Shown piece after piece: positions 34,201-43,725 of a DNA stretch of 64,000 nt (its first letter is position 1; each line of letters begins with the position of its first letter). The stretch spans positions 56,700,501 to 56,764,500 of the forward strand of contig NC_133394.1 in the NCBI RefSeq assembly GCF_047511655.1, given 5' to 3'. Under the pieces are notes generated by a model. The model was not told where the DNA came from, did not search any database, and saw only the letters and a list, made by a program, of their open reading frames with translations. Source of the DNA: Castor canadensis (Eukaryota; Chordata; Mammalia; Rodentia; Castoridae). The position numbers and the translations under genes are program-made.

Positions 34201-34652
34201 GCATGGTCAGTATCCACCTAACACGTGGAAGGTGGAGGTCATCTTGCAGTTGGCAGGTCCCTATTAAGTCCTCAGGCTCTGCTGCAGCTCCTGGCATCTG
34301 ACGGCTTCTCCATTCAGGCCGTGGTCCTCCAGGGTAGCTTTCTGAATCCTCGCCTTCCCCGCCACGAGGCCACCCCGCGGACGCCCACACTCGACCCGCT
34401 TGTGGAGTGTTGGTATTAGCGGCGGATGGGGCTGATGAGGGAGGAAAGGACCTGGAGACCCTTTCTTCTGTCTCTGGGTCACAGAAAATCCGTTCCCATT
34501 TGGCGCTTGAAGGATCACTAATGACACACAAGGATCACGAAACGGAGGCAAATAACACGTTTCATAAATACATAAAATCCCTTCCTTGTTCTGGGGAAAA
34601 CCTGAGCTCTAGTCCCACGCCCAGGCGGAGGTTACAGCATGGCACTCACCAT
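31251..34652 (-). CDS. CETN4: Centrin-4, five coding exons, complete 168-residue reading
   Basis: Centrins are small calcium-binding EF-hand proteins of centrioles, basal bodies and the ciliary transition zone. Coding exons on the minus strand: 34650-34652 (ATG only), 33236-33382, 32433-32561, 31595-31732 and 31251-31340. Every junction is phase 0 with AG/GT boundaries, and the joined frame is 1+49+43+46+29 = 168 residues plus TAA, the usual centrin length. Loop 1 is [12 protein letters not shown] (about 37-48) and loop 4 is [12 protein letters not shown] (about 146-157); both are canonical. Loops 2 ([12 protein letters not shown], 73-84) and 3 ([12 protein letters not shown], 110-121) end in D or N as in other centrins. 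The end MKKTSLY is the family signature. The exon 2 donor is weak (AAG|gttctg). CETN4 is chosen over CETN1-3 because of head-to-head position with BBS12 and the exon-1-is-ATG structure. In human this locus is a pseudogene; here no stop or shift is seen. Confidence 0.93.
31398..31470 (+). mobile_element. ID-like SINE fragment in CETN4 intron 4
   Basis: 'gagctgcaggtgtggcctaccacacctgaggcttcaagttcaatcaccagtaccaccaaaaag' retains the B-box end and A-tail of the ID family. Confidence 0.6.
31866..31985 (-). mobile_element. B1-type SINE, minus strand, CETN4 intron 3
   Basis: 'gaaacagggtcttactatgtagcccagtcc...gcctcaagtcctggggttacaggtgtgcaccacca'-type order marks a reversed 7SL-derived monomer. Confidence 0.8.
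32660..32790 (+). mobile_element. MIR fragment, CETN4 intron 2
   Basis: 'tcagacctaggttccaatcctactgtgacataaag...gggctttggcctacttatatataaaaca' follows the MIR core order. Diverged. Confidence 0.5.
32870..32948 (+). mobile_element. ID-type SINE, CETN4 intron 2
   Basis: 'atgggctggcagtatagatcagtggtacaattgtttgtctagcaggcccaaggccctgcgtcaaatc' is a diverged ID copy with an A-rich end. Confidence 0.8.
33602..33908 (+). mobile_element. Three-part composite SINE (B1-B1-ID), CETN4 intron 1
   Basis: Unit 1 'gggtgcagtggcttgagtctataattccagctacttgagaggcagag' (33604-33715), unit 2 'gggaacagtggctcatgaatgtaattccaggtacttgg' (33722-33815), and an ID unit ending 'ggccttgagttcaaaccccagaactgcc' (33818-33893) with an A-rich tail. 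Confidence 0.85.
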
Positions 34653-34870
34653 GTTCCCAACCCGCCCGCTGCACAGAGCAACTGCGACGTTCACAGCTCG
34701 AAAGCCGTTGCTAAGGCCGCTCTCCGCGCCACTCACGGAGCCCCGCCCATCCAAAGTGGCCTAATAATTGACGGATGTGGTATCCAGTGGACATAAAGGA
34801 AAGCCTATTGGCCCGCCCCCTCTCTACTCTGTACCAATAGTGTAAAGTTCTCGCCGTTTCAGCCCGCGGC
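34653..34870. promoter_or_regulatory. Bidirectional promoter of CETN4 and BBS12
   Basis: The CETN4 ATG (minus strand) sits at 34650-34652 and BBS12 transcription should start in the GC-rich sequence just right of 34850. Between them are an inverted CCAAT (attgg, 34807-34811) next to a GC box (gcccgccccc, 34811-34820) and a direct CCAAT (34834-34838). An RFX X-box-like half site gttgct lies at 34707-34712 and an opposed agagcaac at 34675-34682; they are not spaced as a canonical X-box. No TATA box is seen. A shared promoter would co-express two cilium/centriole genes. Start sites are inferred. Confidence 0.7.
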
Positions 34871-35032
34871 TTTACGGAAATTTCCTTTTCTGCGGGTTTT
34901 CTGAAGCTGCTGGACCCAGCGCAGCCCTTGACGGCCCCTCAGCTGGTGCGTGAGTGCAGGTGGAGGAACCTGCGCGCGTCACGGGAAGCCTGGGGGCTCC
35001 GTCCGCACCCCGGCGCTGGGGAAGGCCGCGAG
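34860..35032 (+). other. BBS12: Probable BBS12 non-coding first exon
   Basis: The CDS exon of BBS12 begins with a splice acceptor at 44960-44961, so at least one upstream 5' UTR exon is needed, and the only CpG promoter on this side is here. A good donor (gccgcgag|gttagt) lies at about 35033; another candidate is cagctg|gtgcgtgagt at about 34945. The exact exon is unresolved. Confidence 0.5.
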
Positions 35033-35967
35033 GTTAGTAGCGAGGTGTTTCCCCTCCGAGGTACCGGTTAAGACGTGACGAGACCTCTGCGTTCACGGAA
35101 AGGCTGACTGGAGGGTCGGGCTTGGGAATGGATGGCTGCGGGGGCAGGGCCGCCATGACTGCGCGCCACAGCACGGGGCCTGGGCCTACCCTCTTCCTCT
35201 CCTGGGTGGCACCAGCATTGCACGTGGTGCGTGGCGGGGGGGAGGGAGGGGGTCTTCCCTGCAGGGGGGAGTTTCTGCATTTGTGCAATTGTGGAGGAGA
35301 CTTCGCCCCGCTCGTTACGTGTTTGAGAGCCCCTCCCCACACGCCCCCAGCCCTTCCCTTGGCTGAGTCCCCAGGTTTGGCCGGGTGTGCACCCATTCCA
35401 AGCGTAGGTCCGCACGCTTGGCTTGGACTCACAAACGCCCAGATTTAGATTTGGCTCCACTGGGAGCCAAATAAATGTGTTCAGACCACCAGGCTTGCCG
35501 GTGCTGCCCCTCTGAGCCTACCCAGGGATCGGCCTTTTTAAACCTGGGAAAGAAGGACTGGGGTCAGGTGGACCACTGACTTGTTAACAGATGCAGAGGT
35601 GATAACCTAGACTTCCGAATTGCTTGCCTATCAGAATCCCGTGTGTCTTCTGTAAAGTAAATATTTTATTTTCTAAAATGCACTCCAGATTCTCCAACAG
35701 GGATTTAGGAAGGATACTAACTCTTGGCTAGTCTTTTTCCTTTGTCTCATCTCCTTAATGGTTGGACAGGGAAAGTGTGCAAAGCACATTCTTAAAGCAT
35801 TCTTCCAAGTAATTTTTCATACATAGCAAATAAAATTCGGCACATTTTCCAAGCTGTTAGTCTCTCTGCTCATATTGTATCTCAGGCAGATATCCACTGT
35901 AAATAATTAAATCTCATTGGGCTTCTGGGAAATAGGTAAGGTTATCCGTATATTACAAGTGATTTTT

Positions 35968-36048
35968 CTGGTGGGGGTGGTGTTACTCAGTGGTATAGCA
36001 CTTGCTAGTATGAGTGAGGCCCTGGGTTCATAGCTAAGCACCACAAAT
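35968..36048 (+). mobile_element. ID-type SINE
   Basis: 'ggtggtgttactcagtggtatagcacttgctagtatgagtgaggccctgggttcatagc' followed by an A-rich end; a diverged ID copy. Confidence 0.78.
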
Positions 36049-36959
36049 AAGGAGGAGGGGGATACATTTGGTGTAAATTTTCCCCAGTGGGAAGTAAGAA
36101 GATGCAAATTTTCCTTAAAAATTAAGGAAAATTTTTAATCATTTAGCTGTAATACACTTTTTTCAGGCCACTTATCTCATCGGGAAAGTTGTTTTGATCA
36201 CAGTTTCAGGTCATATACTTCATCTTTAACATTAATTTTAAAGGGATTTCTGAGACCTAAAAATGAATATTGACCAGGATCTAATTTGATCTAACAGCAA
36301 TTAAAAGTCACTCTGTAATTTAGGCTCTCATAGTTGGGATGTAAATGTTTGGTGTTTTATTTTTTTAATGATAGCCTCAGATTCCAGTTTCCAGGCCTTG
36401 ATTAGGATACACTCTATCTTGAAAAATAATTTACTAATCTGATTGCACTATAGAACTTTAATAATAATCTGAGAAAATATTAAATCTTTTAAATCTACCA
36501 AATTTACTTAATGCTTTCTACATGTCATACCCTACTAGAAGTTTAAAACGAATTGAGTGTAGAGTACAGAAGATGAATAAAACCAAGGGATCAACAGATT
36601 AGTGGGGTAAATAGACACAAACATAAATGCAGTGTTTTTAATACAGGATGCTATGTGGCATTTGTCTTGGGTCATGAACGATATCAGCAATCGAGATGAA
36701 TAAAGGATAGGATATTCAAATCAGAGTATAGTAGGTACAAAGTAAAAAATAAAAGGTATGTTCTACTCTGGCAATATGGGGATTTAAGAAAAGGTGGAAG
36801 ATGAGTCTTATAAATTAAATGGAAGTTAGATTACAGAGCACCTATCTTAAGAAGTAAAAACCTTATTTTCAAAGTTAAATTTTTCAGCAGTGGAGTATCT
36901 GATTTACATTTTTGCTTTTGCATAGATAATTCTGACAACCATGTGAAGGAGGAACCCTC

Positions 36960-37383
36960 TTTAGACCTATTCCTATATCCCCCATATGTGCTCTCCCCTT
37001 TTCTTGTGATCCAAGTCCAACAACATTGCTGCATTTGCCCTAGATCTAAAGTCCACATATGAGGGAGAACATGATTTTTTGTCTTCTGAGCCTGGCTGAC
37101 CTCACTCAGAATGATGTTCTCCAGTTCCATCCATTTACATACAAATGATAAGATTTCATTTTTCTTCATGGCTGGGTAAAATTCCATTGTGTACAAGTAC
37201 CACATTTTCTAAATCCATTCATCAGTAGTGAGGCATCTTGGTTGTTTTCATAACTTGGCTATTGTGAATAGTGCTGCAATAAACATGGGTGTGGAGGTAC
37301 CTTTGGAATAACCTGAGTTGCATTCCTTTGGGTATATCCCCAAGAGTGGGATTGCTGGAGCATATGGCAGGTCTATGTTTAGA
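36960..37383 (-). mobile_element. L1 3' fragment, minus strand (outer)
   Basis: Frame 36831-37205 encodes the ORF2 end ([20 protein letters not shown]) and the adjoining 3' UTR start. The distal 3' UTR and A-tail are missing on the left, and the sequence stops abruptly at 37383 against another L1's A-tail. Sequence is of the older subtype seen at 8500-8880. Confidence 0.8.
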
Positions 37384-38525
37384 TTTTTTTTTTTCTTTTT
37401 TTTTTGTGTTGGGTATTTTCTTTTTTTTTTCTTTTATTATTCATATGTGCATTCAAGGCTTGGTTCATTTCTCCCCCCGCCCCCACCCCTCCCTTACCAC
37501 CCACTCCGCCCCCTCCCTCTACCCCCCCAATACCCAGCAGAAACTATTTTGCCCTTATTTCTAATTTTGTTGTAGAGAGAGTATAAGCAATAATAGGAAG
37601 GAACAGGGGTTTTTGCTGGTTGAGATAAGGATAGCTATACAGGGCATTGACTCACATTGATTTCCTGTGCGTGGGTGTTACCTTCTAGGTTAATTCTTTT
37701 TGATCTAACCTTTTCTCTAGTACCTGTTCCCCTTTTCCTATTGGCCTCAGTTGCTTTAAGGTATCTGCTTTAGTTTCTGCGTTAAGGGCAACAAATGCTA
37801 GCTAGTTTTTTAGGTGTCTTACCTATCCTCACCCCTCCCTTGTGTGCTCTCGCTTTTATCATGTGCTCATAGTCCAATCCCCTTGTTGTGTTTGCCCTTG
37901 ATCTAATGTCCACATATGAGGGAGAACATACGATTTTTGGTCTTTTGAGCCAGGCTAACCTCACTCAGAATGATGTTCTCCAATTCCATCCATTTACCAG
38001 CGAATGATAACATTTCGTTCTTCTTCATGGCTGCATAAAATTCCATTGTGTATAGATACCACATTTTCTTAATCCATTCGTCAGTGGTGGGGCATCTTGG
38101 CTGTTTCCATAACTTGGCTATTGTGAATAGTGCTGCAATAAACATGGATGTGCAGGTGCCTCTGGAGTAACAGTCTTTTGGGTATATCCCCAAGAGTGGT
38201 ATTGCTGGATCAAATGGTAGATCGATGTCCAGCTTTTTAAGTAGCCTCCAAATTTTTTTCCAGAGTCGTTGTACTAGTCTACATTCCCACCAACAGTGTA
38301 AGAGGGTTCCTTTTTCCCCCGCATCCTCGCCAACACCTGTTGTTGGTGGTGTTGCTGATGGTGGCTATTCTAACAGGGGTGAGGTGGAATCTTAGCGTGG
38401 TTTTAATTTGCATTTCCTTTATTGCTAGAGATGGTGAGCATTTTTTCATGTGTTTTCTGGCCATTTGAATTTCTTCTTTTGAGAAAGGTCTGTTTAGTTC
38501 ACGTGCCCATTTCTTTATTGGTTCA
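37384..38525 (-). mobile_element. Young L1 fragment, minus strand (left arm of inverted pair)
   Basis: The T-rich tail is at 37384-37432, the C-rich 3' UTR at 37470-37525, the ORF2 end frame at 37903-38193 (nearly identical to 26610-26900) and a further ORF2 segment at 38279-38530. It runs out at 'ttctttattggttca' (38525), where sequence switches to a plus-strand L1. Confidence 0.9.
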
Positions 38526-38985
38526 AACACAACAAGGGGATTGGACTATGAGCACATGATAAAAGCGAGAGCACACAAGGGAGGGGTGAGGATAGGTAAG
38601 ACACCTAAAAAACTAGCTAGCATTTGTTGCCCTTAACGCAGAGAAACTAAAGCAGATAGCTTAAAGCAACTGAGGCCAATAGGAAAAGGGGAACAGGTAC
38701 CAGAGAAAAGGTGAGATCAAAAAAGAATTAGCCTAGAAGGTAACACCCACGCACAGGAAATCAATGTGAGTCAATGCCCTGAATAGCTATCCTTATCTCA
38801 ACCAGCAAAAACCCTTGTTCCTTCTTATTATTGCTTATACTCTCTCTACAACAAAATTAGAAATAAGGGCAAAATAGTTTCTGCTGGGTATTGAGTGGGT
38901 GGTAAGGGAGGGGGTGGGGGCAGTGGGGAGAAATGAACCAATCCTTGTATGCACATATGAATAATAAAAGAAAAATGGAGAAAAA
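37434..38985. repeat. Inverted repeat, arms about 460 bp, spacer about 630 bp
   Basis: The 3' UTR of the minus-strand L1 (37434-37893) and the plus-strand L1 (38526-38985) form long near-identical inverted arms separated by L1 ORF2 sequence. Confidence 0.88.
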
Positions 38986-38994
38986 AAAATAAAA
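38526..38994 (+). mobile_element. Young L1 3' UTR, plus strand (right arm of inverted pair)
   Basis: Begins 'aaacacaacaaggggattgg' and proceeds through 'gataaaagcgagagcacacaag', the G-rich tract at 38895-38930 and 'tgcacatatgaataataaaag' to an A-tail. It is the reverse complement of 37434-37893, sharing variants (gaggataggt, gtacctgttcc) that the copy at 26072-28925 lacks. Confidence 0.9.
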
Positions 38995-39214
38995 TCTGAG
39001 GCAGGCCCTGTGCTATTACAGTTGCAGGGACTTGAAGTCGGAAAAAAAAAAAAAGAAGTAATTAAGGCCCCTAACTAAGGCAGTACCAAATAGGAATTGT
39101 GGCAGCTACAAATGTAATTAAACCTTATATTCATGTTGGAGGAATACGAAGTGTGAGATCTGCTTTCACTTTTGTATTCAAATTTGGAATAACAAATGTG
39201 AAAAACTTATCATT
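38995..39214. other. BBS12 intron, nothing recognised
   Basis: An A-run at 39042-39056; otherwise unassigned. Confidence 0.4.
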
Positions 39215-39920
39215 TATTTAGTGCCTGGCAATGTGTTAGGCACTATTCTAGGTACTTGGGATACCTCAATGACTAAAATTGCTCTCTGGGAAAGTACAGT
39301 CCAACAGAGAAAAAAAGTCTGTAAGTAATAAGTCAACTGTGCTATTTTCTAAGCTAGTAAGTGTTACAGGGAAAAATAGGAAGTAGAGCTGATAAACGGT
39401 GTCTGGAGTGTATAGGGAAAAGAAGAGGCTGTGATATTTATAGTAAGTTTAAGGGGCGCTTCAGTGAGAAAAGAAATATGGGAAAACATTTAAAGGTAGT
39501 AAGGCCATAGATTTTTTTTGGAGGAGAGCACTCCAGAAAGAAGGGACAATTATAACAGAAATACTAAGGTATGTCCCAAGAACAGAAAGATATCCATAGA
39601 TTTTTTGGAGGAGAGCACTCCAGAAAGAAGGGACAATTATAACAGAAATACTAAGGTATGTCCCAAGAACAGAACGATATCCAGAGCAAGGCAAAGTAGA
39701 GTAATAGTAGGAGATTAAGTCAGAAGGGAAGAAGTACATATTATTAAGGAACTATAAGGATTATGACTTTGACTCCAAGTGAACTGGGGAGGCTTTGTGA
39801 GATCTTGAGTGTAGGAAAAGGACCCAAGTTCAGTTTTGAAAGGGACTCCTGTGTCAGACAAAGGAGTAAAGATTCTTCTGAGAGGTTTTTAAACAGTGGA
39901 GTAATATGATCAGACTACAG
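39215..39920 (+). mobile_element. Ancient interspersed repeat (LINE-like, class uncertain)
   Basis: 'tagtgcctggcaatgtgttaggcactattctaggtacttgggatacctcaatgac...agtacagtccaacagag', 'aagaggctgtgatatttatagtaag', 'ctttgactccaagtgaactggggaggctttgtgag' and 'ttttaaacagtggagtaatatgatcagac' follow a common old mammalian repeat in order. I cannot assign the family by eye. Confidence 0.55.
39505..39680 (+). repeat. Tandem duplication, two copies of about 89 bp
   Basis: Copy 1 is 39505-39593 and copy 2 39594-39680. They differ only by the T-run length after 'ccatagatt' (8 vs 6 T) and one A/C near the end (agaaagatatcc vs agaacgatatcc). The near identity means the duplication is recent compared with the old repeat around it. 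Confidence 0.95.
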
Positions 39921-40540
39921 GATTAGAGTATAGTATTTGGAAAAGACTGGAACATGAACAAAATGTTGGTTTTGATGATGAAAATGCTAATAATACCCAT
40001 CAAAAAATACTGATTTTTTTAAATGCAGCTTCTGAAAAGCATGTTTTAGTATTCTAAACTAAGTACCTTAGACAGTACTAGACATGATTTTATAAAAAGA
40101 AAACTTCTGATGTCAAAATCCCAGTTAAATAGTCTGCTTCTGCTCTTCCATTACAGTTAGGGAGTTAAACACTACGCCAGCAGGTAGTGAACACAGAGAA
40201 CTGTTTGTGGAAGACATCAGTACTAATGCATAGCAGGACAAGAAACAGACTGTGTCAGTGCAAGGCAAAGAAAAGTTTCCAGTGGTACTTACCATCTTTG
40301 CAATTATCCATTTTTCCATCCCTTCACTGTCATTGCTTTTAATATACAACCTCTGGGAAAATGAGGAATTACTGTTATGACCTTTAATTTTGTGTTAATT
40401 GTAACTCTTTGCAACCTCTTCAAAAAATAATCTTAAGAGCTCTTCCAAAGTTAGTAATTTTTTTAATATAAATTACTATTTAAACTTGGAATTGCTTCTT
40501 CAAATGCTAAAGCAGATCTCTTGAGTTTCTTCACAGAAAC
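39921..40540. other. BBS12 intron, nothing recognised
   Basis: No recognised repeat or exon. A 74-codon minus-strand frame at 40125-40349 has no recognisable domain. Confidence 0.4.
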
Positions 40541-40544
40541 TCAA

Positions 40545-40666
40545 TACAGACTAGCAGGTGGCACACAGTTGTGATTCCAGCATTCACAACTGGGGAGGCA
40601 GAGGCAGGAAGATCATGAGTTCAAGGCCAGCCTGGATTGCATAGCAAGGTCCTGACTCAAAAAGCC

Positions 40667-40683
<17 letters not shown>
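40545..40683 (+). mobile_element. B1-type SINE
   Basis: 'aggtggcacacagttgtgattccagcattcacaactggggaggcagaggcaggaagatcatgagttcaaggccagcctgg' and an A-tail at 40664-40683. Confidence 0.88.
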
Positions 40684-40728
<45 letters not shown>

Positions 40729-40735
40729 TATACAC
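40684..40735 (+). repeat. (TA)n microsatellite
   Basis: About 40 bp of uninterrupted TA directly after the SINE A-tail, then 'cacatatatatacac'. Probably grew from the SINE tail. Confidence 0.93.
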
Positions 40736-40769
40736 TCTAAATTTGAAATAGCCTATGATTTTTTCTTCC

Positions 40770-40975
40770 TCCCCCCTCCCCAATATAGGGCATTGAACTC
40801 AGGTCATTCTGCTTGTGAGGCAGGCCCTCTATCACTTGAGCTGTGCCCCCAGATCTTTTGTTTTCTGTTGTTTTTGAGAAAGGGTCTCCCTAACTTTGCC
40901 TAGCCTGGCCTCAAATTTGTGTTCCTCCTGATTCCACCTCCTGAGTAGCTGGAATTATAGGTGTGTGTGGCTTGA
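40770..40975 (-). mobile_element. Composite ID/B1 SINE, minus strand
   Basis: ID part 'tatagggcattgaactcaggtcattctgcttgtgaggcaggccctctatcacttgagc' then B1 part 'gagaaagggtctccctaactttgcctagcctggcctcaaatttgtg...agtagctggaattataggtgtg'. Confidence 0.85.
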
Positions 40976-41221
40976 TTTATTTTTCCTTTTGTTCTTTTGA
41001 TTCATACAGTATTATCTTGTGGTTTAAACATGGTGCTGAAAAGCCTAGGCAGAGACTCTGACACCTAAAAAAGACATTGACATATGCATGTTAAGAGTAT
41101 GAACAAGGCTCGGAAGATGGCTGAGGGTTTTGAAAGAATGAAATGCGTGGAAGATTCTGAAGAAGAGAGGGTAGAATGCTGTCACACCGGAGGGGGAGCC
41201 AGAAGGTAATATCACAGTCGT

Positions 41222-41395
41222 TAGTTACTAGCTCTGAGACTCCTGTATGTTTGTTATTGTGCTTCATTTTCTATATTACTTCAATAGTAATAGTACCTAC
41301 CTCATATTTGTGAGGGCTACATTGCACAATATAGCCTCACACAACGTAAAGTGCCTCACATGTAGTAAGCTCTCAAAATATGTTAGAAATGAAAA
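41222..41395 (+). mobile_element. MIR SINE
   Basis: 'tagttactagctctgagac', 'taatagtacctacctcatatttgtgagggctacattg' and 'gtaaagtgcctcacatgtagtaagctctcaaaatatg' follow the MIR core and tail. Confidence 0.8.
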
Positions 41396-42040
41396 ACAAG
41401 CAAAAAAGCCAGTCTTGTCTTTTTCAGCTTGTCCTTTGAACAAATTGTTCTGGAGCAACAAAGGGAAAAAAGAGCCCTTACTTTACACCATTCACAAAAA
41501 TCAGCATAAGATGAATTATTAACATGAATGTAAAGAGAAAGACAACATTTGCAACTCATACTTGACATCAGAACTTACTACAAAGCTGCAGTTATGAAAA
41601 CAGCATGATATGTCTTAAGTGAATACACAGACCAGTGGAACTAAATTGAGAATCCAGAAATAAACATATATCTGTGGCCAATTAAATTTTGACAAAGGTG
41701 CTAAGGCTACTCAAGGGGAAAAGAATAGGCTGTTCAACAAATGGTGCTGGGACAATTTGATATCCACATGCAGGAGAATGAAGTTGGACCTCCACCTCAT
41801 GCAAATTATACCAAAATTAATCAACAAACCATAAATTTAATAAAACTCCTTCAAGAATACATTGGGTTAAGTATATATGACCTTGGATTTGTCAGTGGAT
41901 CCTTAGCTATTATACCAAGAGCATGAAACAACAAAAACCTAGTAAATTAGACTTCATCAAGACTAAAGTCTTTTGTATATCAAAGAGCATTATCAAAAAA
42001 GTAGAAAATATAGTCTATAAAATGAGACAATATATTTGAA

Positions 42041-42365
42041 AGTACCTCAGCATGCAGGTACTTGGTATCACTGCCATGGATACCAAAATCACTTATGCAT
42101 AAGTCCCTTATGTAAAACAGAATAGTATCTGAATATAACCTATACACATTCTACTGTACACTTTACACCATATCTACACTTAGTTATACTGCCTAATGTA
42201 AATGTTCTGTAAATAGTTGTTACACTGCATTGTTTAAGGAATGATGATAAGAAGAATACCTGAGCATGTTTAGTTACAGATGTAAGTTTGTGTTTCAAAG
42301 TATTTTCCAACCACATTTGGCTGGGTCCAGGGATATAGAACCCATTGATGTATAGGGCTGACTAT
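42041..42365 (+). mobile_element. MER2-like Tigger MITE
   Basis: 'gtacttggtatcactgccatggataccaaaatcacttatgcataagtcccttatgtaaaac', 'tgtaaatagttgttacactgcattgtttaaggaatgatgataag' and the 3' end 'gatgtatagggctgacta' follow the MER2 order. About 325 bp, inserted in old L1. Confidence 0.82.
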
Positions 42366-42446
42366 TGTTTGATAAGGGTCCAGTAACCAGAGTATATAAA
42401 GAACTCTTAAAATTTAACACCAAAAAATAACTAACAACCCAACTTG

Positions 42447-42562
42447 TTTGTTTTGAACAGGATCTCTCTATGTACAACCTAGGCTAGCTTCTAACTCACA
42501 GATAAATTGTCCTGCCTCAGCCTCCCTAGTGGAGTTACAGATGTGTGGTACCAGACTCAGCC
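42447..42562 (-). mobile_element. B1-type SINE, minus strand
   Basis: 'gaacaggatctctctatgtacaacctaggctagcttctaactcacag...gcctcagcctccctagtggagttacagatgtg', inserted in old L1. Confidence 0.82.
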
Positions 42563-42754
42563 CTTATCAACCCAATTTTAAAATGGGCAAAATACTTGAC
42601 ATTTCTCCAAAGAAGATATATAATGGCCAACAAGTACATAAAACAATGTTCAGCATCATTACATTAGGAAAATGCAAGTCAAAACCACAGTGAGACAGCA
42701 GTTTGCATCCACTGGAATGTCTGAACTTTTACAAAAACAAAGTGTTAAGTATAC

Positions 42755-43118
42755 TGATGACTGCATAGTGTTAACACATAAACACACGCAGAAAGTTCAT
42801 GTGCTCGTGGAATCTCATTTGAAAATAGAGTCTTTGTAATTAGTTAAGATGAGGTCACACCAGATTATGCTGAAATCTGATAACTGTCATCATGATTATA
42901 AAACAGAGATTAGAGTTAAGTAATAGAAGGCAGGGGCTGCCTGAAATAGCCAGAAGACAAGAAAGGGTTCTTCCCTGGAGCCTTAAGAGAGCACTGCCCA
43001 GCCAACACCTTAACTTCAGGTACTAGACTCCAGAGCCATACAGCATAAATGCATATTGATTTAAGCCTTCCAGTCCTTTGTGGTAATTTAGTATGACAGC
43101 CTTAGGAAACTAATACAG
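42755..43118 (+). mobile_element. MLT1-like MaLR LTR
   Basis: 'tttgaaaatagagtctttgtaattagttaagatgaggtcacaccagattatg', 'tagaaggcaggggctgcctgaaatagcc' and 'ccttccagtcctttgtggtaatttagtatgacagccttaggaaactaataca' follow the MLT1 order on the plus strand. Confidence 0.8.
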
Positions 43119-43725
43119 TAAGGATGTGGAGATTCAAACCCTGTACATTGCCAGTGGGAAGGTTCTGCTATGGGAAACAGTTTGACAGTTACTTAAAAAT
43201 TAAAATAGAATTACCATATGACCCTGTCTAAAAGGATATAAAACAAGTATTCAAATGCATACTTGTACATAAATTTTATAGCACAATTCACAATAGCCAA
43301 AAGGTGGGGGAAAACCAAATGTCCATCAACAGATGAATGGATATTCAAAATGTGAAAATACAATGGACTGTTACTTTGCCATAAAAAGGAATGATGTACT
43401 GATTCATTTAAGGATGAACCTTAAAAATTGCTAAATTAAAAGCATAAAAGGTCACACATTATTTCATTTATATAAAATATTTTTATGTTTATATATAAAA
43501 TATGGTGAAGCCATATAGACTGAAAGCAAATTTGATTTTCAGGGGCTGGAGAGAAGGGGACAGAGTGACTATTTAGTATAGCATTTTCATTGGCGGTGAT
43601 GAAATTTCTTGGCACTAGATGAGAGGTAGTAACTGTGCAACATTGTGAGTGTAGCATGTGCCACTGAATTGTACCAAAGTTAAGTTTATGTTAAGTGAAC
43701 TTCACCTTAGTATTTCAAAAAGACT

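Larger units (their letters stand above)
34310..35450. other. CpG-rich island over the CETN4/BBS12 start sites
   Basis: CpG dinucleotides are frequent here (for example 'acgaggccaccccgcggacgcccacactcgacccgc' and 'gaacctgcgcgcgtcacggg'), while they are rare elsewhere in the window. The island spans the CETN4 first exon, the inter-gene gap and the inferred BBS12 first exon. Overlapping frames here (for example 34169-34531 and 35034-35460 on the minus strand) are GC-rich artefacts. Confidence 0.85.
41565..43725 (+). mobile_element. Ancient L1 ORF2/3' end, plus strand, with three insertions
   Basis: Pieces 41565-42040, 42366-42446, 42563-42750 and 43120-43725 read in order through the ORF2 C-terminal region: 'gtgctgggacaatttgatatccacatgc', 'agaactcttaaaatttaacaccaaaaaa', 'tcaacccaattttaaaatgggcaaaatac' and 'aaatgtccatcaacagatgaatgg'. 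The interruptions are a MER2-like Tigger, a B1 and an MLT1-like LTR. Confidence 0.78.

Noticed and set aside
34169-34551. Minus-strand frames of 95-120 codons upstream of CETN4 exon 2
   Set aside because: They lie in CETN4 intron 1 near the promoter, are GC-rich, and are not needed for the centrin reading.
35034-35460. Long overlapping frames on both strands in GC-rich DNA
   Set aside because: They lie in a CpG island where stops are rare by composition. No domain and no conserved start; they overlap the inferred BBS12 5' region.
39461-39739. 92-codon minus frame with an internal repeated segment
   Set aside because: The repeat is the translation of the 89-bp DNA duplication in an ancient interspersed repeat; there is no protein family support.
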